Assembly (NCBI GenBank): GCA_021815065.1 | Contig: JAKAHI010000094.1 | Location: 1-6,139 of the forward strand | DNA length: 6,139 bases | DNA from: a bacterium | GTDB lineage: Bacteria; JAMCPX01 | Direction: 5' to 3' | Part shown: positions 4,572 to 6,139 of the stretch, in pieces | How positions within the stretch are numbered: position 1 is the stretch's first letter | Layout of the letters: each line of letters begins with the position of its first letter | The notes under the pieces: model-generated | Told to the model about the DNA's origin: nothing | Seen by the model: the letters and a program-made list of their open reading frames with translations, nothing else | Databases searched by the model: none | Position numbers and translations under genes: made by a program

Positions 4572-6139
4572 ATGATACTTGTTGATGACAACCAGTATCA
4601 GCCGTCGTATAGAGCGACACAGGGGACTGTGCCTATGAGTGTAGGTGATGAAAGCAAGCTTATCATAGACGTGTATACCCCCAATGGGGTAAACGAGGTA
4701 TCAACTGAGGTTGTATCGGGCTCTGTGCTCGCCCTGTCCATTCTCAACGGCTACTCCTCCATCTCCCCTCTATCAAGAGGGGCCGGGGGTGTGTCTTCTT
4801 ATACCCCCCTGACAAGGGGGGCTGAGGGGGTTTCTTCTCCCAATCCCATCTTCACCCAGGGCATGAACCTTCTTTACAATTCAGCATCCGATCAAGTGTC
4901 AAATTGGAACAGCGCCGAATCTGAGATTGCGGGGTTTAGTGGGGTGAGGGTAGTGCATCCGGAAGTATCCATTGTTGCAGCAAAGCCTGTTGTGAACATA
5001 TCAACGACCCTTTGGATTGTCACAGGCATGCAGACAACCGGAGCTGCTATAGATGCGCTCTCCCGCATATCCAGTGCAATCCCGATTACTTCGGATACCG
5101 GGGTATCAACAAAGGGTTTTATGTATCTTTCAGGCTATGAAGGCTCGTACCTTGAGGAAAAGGCTTTTGAGGATGTACTGGGTGTAGAGTCCATATCCAC
5201 AATGAAGCTTTTAAGGATTGCCGCAGGGCAGGGGATAAGTATAGTGACAATCAACCAGCAGAACATAGGCACTGTCTTAAACTCCCTCGCCTCAGAGGAG
5301 AGGGATGGGGTGAGGTCTATTCCGGGTCTTGATCCCACAACATCCACAGCTATTATCAGTAACATCCAAAACCTTGTAAATCAGGGGCTTGAGATTCAGA
5401 TACCGATAAGCGGTACAACGTATCAGTCATTCACAGGCACCGGGTACATAGCATTAAATCTCACTACAGGAGAAGGCGGTTACTACCTGAGTGGTAACCT
5501 ACATGGAGGAATGACAGTTCTTGCGCTTTCTTATTGGCCGCCTATTATTGGTATACCGATACTTTATCCGTATGAGCCGGTGGGACCTCCAGATACGAAT
5601 CCGGATTCAGTATCTCAGCTTGTATTGGTAAGCCAGAACTGGGCAGTGGGCACAGTCGGGCAGTTTCTTGAAGCACCGTTGATCGTAAGGGCAGTGGACA
5701 GTGCAGGTGTTCCTGTCAGTGGTGCAACGATCAGTTTTTATGTAGGGGATGGCGGAGGATGCATTGCACCCTATGATATGTCTGTTTTACCCCTTCCACC
5801 ACAGCTTCCGGTGCCGGTTTGCACGGATGGGACAGTCAGCGTGATGACTGGCTACACAGGAGAAGCAGGGGCATGGTTTGAGCTTGGCAAGTATACAAAG
5901 GATAACCCGATATACTATAAAGAATCTCTTCTTGCCCCAAGTGTTACGCAAGCATTGGTAAACACATTAAATGTAGTCAGTCAGAACAGTATAGGGCTTC
6001 AAGGCGGATATACAGCGATAGGAATACCAGATAAACCAGTGGCACTTATAAAAATTATGGATGCTTCTTCTGCAGTACTGGGCTCATATTCGGGATTTAT
6101 CGCAGCGATGGTACAGGACCAGTATAATAACCCGGTATC
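4572..6139 (+). CDS. Large surface-type protein, 5'-truncated and running off the window end (TG/RHS-associated module plus Big-1-like Ig domain)
   Basis: One frame stays open from 4479 to the window end, with protein-like composition throughout. The nominal start is the first in-frame ATG, 4572, but it has no Shine-Dalgarno and no signal peptide; ATG 4635, 9 nt after AGGGG, is an alternative. The early part (NVPSALVNIVP...DDNQY through STEVVSG) and the block GFMYLSGYEGSYLEEKAFEDVLGVESISTMKLLRIAAGQGISIVTIN (about 5116-5259) to GTGYIALNLTTGEGGYYLSGNLHGG (about 5436-5510) resemble, from memory, the region that follows a transglutaminase-like domain in giant RHS-type proteins. From about 5617 there is a Big-1-like Ig domain (VGTVGQFLEAPLIVRAVDSAGVPVSGATISFYV, then TGYTGEAGAWF), and AAMVQDQYNNPV at the end suggests another. 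The transglutaminase part itself is absent. It may be a relic, or a start-less join. The repeats at 4765-4842 and 5283-5318 are translated inside it. Confidence 0.6.
   Translation, partial: MILVDDNQYQPSYRATQGTVPMSVGDESKLIIDVYTPNGVNEVSTEVVSGSVLALSILNGYSSISPLSRGAGGVSSYTPLTRGAEGVSSPNPIFTQGMNLLYNSASDQVSNWNSAESEIAGFSGVRVVHPEVSIVAAKPVVNISTTLWIVTGMQTTGAAIDALSRISSAIPITSDTGVSTKGFMYLSGYEGSYLEEKAFEDVLGVESISTMKLLRIAAGQGISIVTINQQNIGTVLNSLASEERDGVRSIPGLDPTTSTAIISNIQNLVNQGLEIQIPISGTTYQSFTGTGYIALNLTTGEGGYYLSGNLHGGMTVLALSYWPPIIGIPILYPYEPVGPPDTNPDSVSQLVLVSQNWAVGTVGQFLEAPLIVRAVDSAGVPVSGATISFYVGDGGGCIAPYDMSVLPLPPQLPVPVCTDGTVSVMTGYTGEAGAWFELGKYTKDNPIYYKESLLAPSVTQALVNTLNVVSQNSIGLQGGYTAIGIPDKPVALIKIMDASSAVLGSYSGFIAAMVQDQYNNPV
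4765..4803 (+). repeat. In-frame palindromic repeat unit 1 (39 bp)
   Basis: The unit opens with a perfect 7-bp hairpin, CCCCTCT (4765-4771), loop ATCA, AGAGGGG (4776-4782), followed by a G-rich arm CCGGGGGTGTGT and CTTCT. It is in tandem with a second unit and matches it at 28 of 39 positions by hand alignment. It is translated as PLSRGAGGVSS plus two residues without breaking the frame. Short C-rich/G-rich palindromes of this look occur as dispersed intergenic repeats in many bacterial genomes; membership in a particular family is not shown here. Confidence 0.7.
4804..4842 (+). repeat. In-frame palindromic repeat unit 2 (39 bp)
   Basis: This is the tandem partner of the preceding unit: CCCCCCT (4804-4810), loop GACA, AGGGGGG (4815-4821), then CTGAGGGGGTTTCTTCT. 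Both arms carry changes from unit 1 that keep the pairing: T at 4769 becomes C at 4808, and A at 4778 becomes G at 4817. The length of 39 bp equals 13 codons, and the peptide PLTRGAEGVSS mirrors that of unit 1. Confidence 0.7.
5283..5318 (+). repeat. Third in-frame palindromic element, different sequence
   Basis: TCCCTC (5283-5288) pairs with GAGGGA (5300-5305); inside it CCT (5290-5292) pairs with AGG (5296-5298) around CAG, with a single G-A mismatch between the two helices. It is followed by TGGGGTGAGGTCT. The layout (hairpin, then a G-rich arm, then TCT) parallels the two units near 4800, though the bases differ. It translates in frame as SLASEERDGVRS, a charged insert within an otherwise aliphatic/polar region. 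Confidence 0.5.

Noticed and set aside
4779..4830. G-quadruplex from four G-runs
   Set aside because: The runs are there, but the middle spacer is about 26 nt, too long for a confident fold, and the two hairpins would compete.
4804..4833. Rho-independent terminator (GC-rich hairpin followed by T residues)
   Set aside because: The stem is followed by CTGAGGGGG before only three Ts, and it lies inside an open frame that continues for over 1.3 kb.
4765..5318. CRISPR array
   Set aside because: Only two adjacent units without spacers plus one dissimilar element; the sequence is coding.

Overview
The window looks like chromosomal DNA of a Gram-negative bacterium. The gene order pheT - ihfA - merR-type regulator - tRNA-Pro - surE - pcm - LysM/M23 lipoprotein fits, from my recollection of gene order, the former Deltaproteobacteria (Desulfobacterota and relatives) best. 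That placement is an inference: no 16S gene or other strong taxonomic marker is present. All genes found are on the + strand.

Region 1 (1-2232) is the end of a translation/nucleoid operon. It holds the last 522 residues of phenylalanyl-tRNA synthetase beta chain (pheT, cut by the window start), then an IHF-alpha/HU-family DNA-bending protein with a strong Shine-Dalgarno, then a small MerR-family regulator. The regulator's start codons overlap the end of the IHF gene and lie inside a perfect 7-bp hairpin, which suggests translational coupling.

Region 2 (2239-3762) starts with a complete tRNA-Pro(GGG), squeezed 6 nt after the merR stop and 15 nt before surE. It is followed by surE (nucleotidase) and pcm (protein-L-isoaspartate O-methyltransferase), the classic survival and protein-repair pair.

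Region 3 (3746-4495) encodes a lipoprotein with a LysM domain and an M23 (LytM) domain, in the position of nlpD. Unlike E. coli NlpD, it keeps every expected zinc and catalytic residue, so it may be an active murein endopeptidase. In gammaproteobacteria rpoS would come next; here it does not.

Region 4 (4479-6139) is one uninterrupted reading frame that runs off the window end and has no stop in it. It looks like the middle of a very large surface or secreted protein: a module I associate with transglutaminase/RHS-type giant proteins, followed by a Big-1-like Ig domain. It begins almost directly after the lipoprotein stop, with no convincing start codon, ribosome site, signal peptide or transglutaminase domain. 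It therefore looks 5'-truncated by rearrangement, or joined by misassembly. Within it lie in-frame palindromic repeat elements: two tandem 39-bp units that add 13 codons each, and a third, different palindrome about 480 bp further on. This resembles small palindromic elements that have colonised a coding sequence and been translated, and it is the most unusual signal in the window.

No convincing rho-independent terminator or strong promoter was seen anywhere, so most of the window could be read as long polycistronic transcripts.
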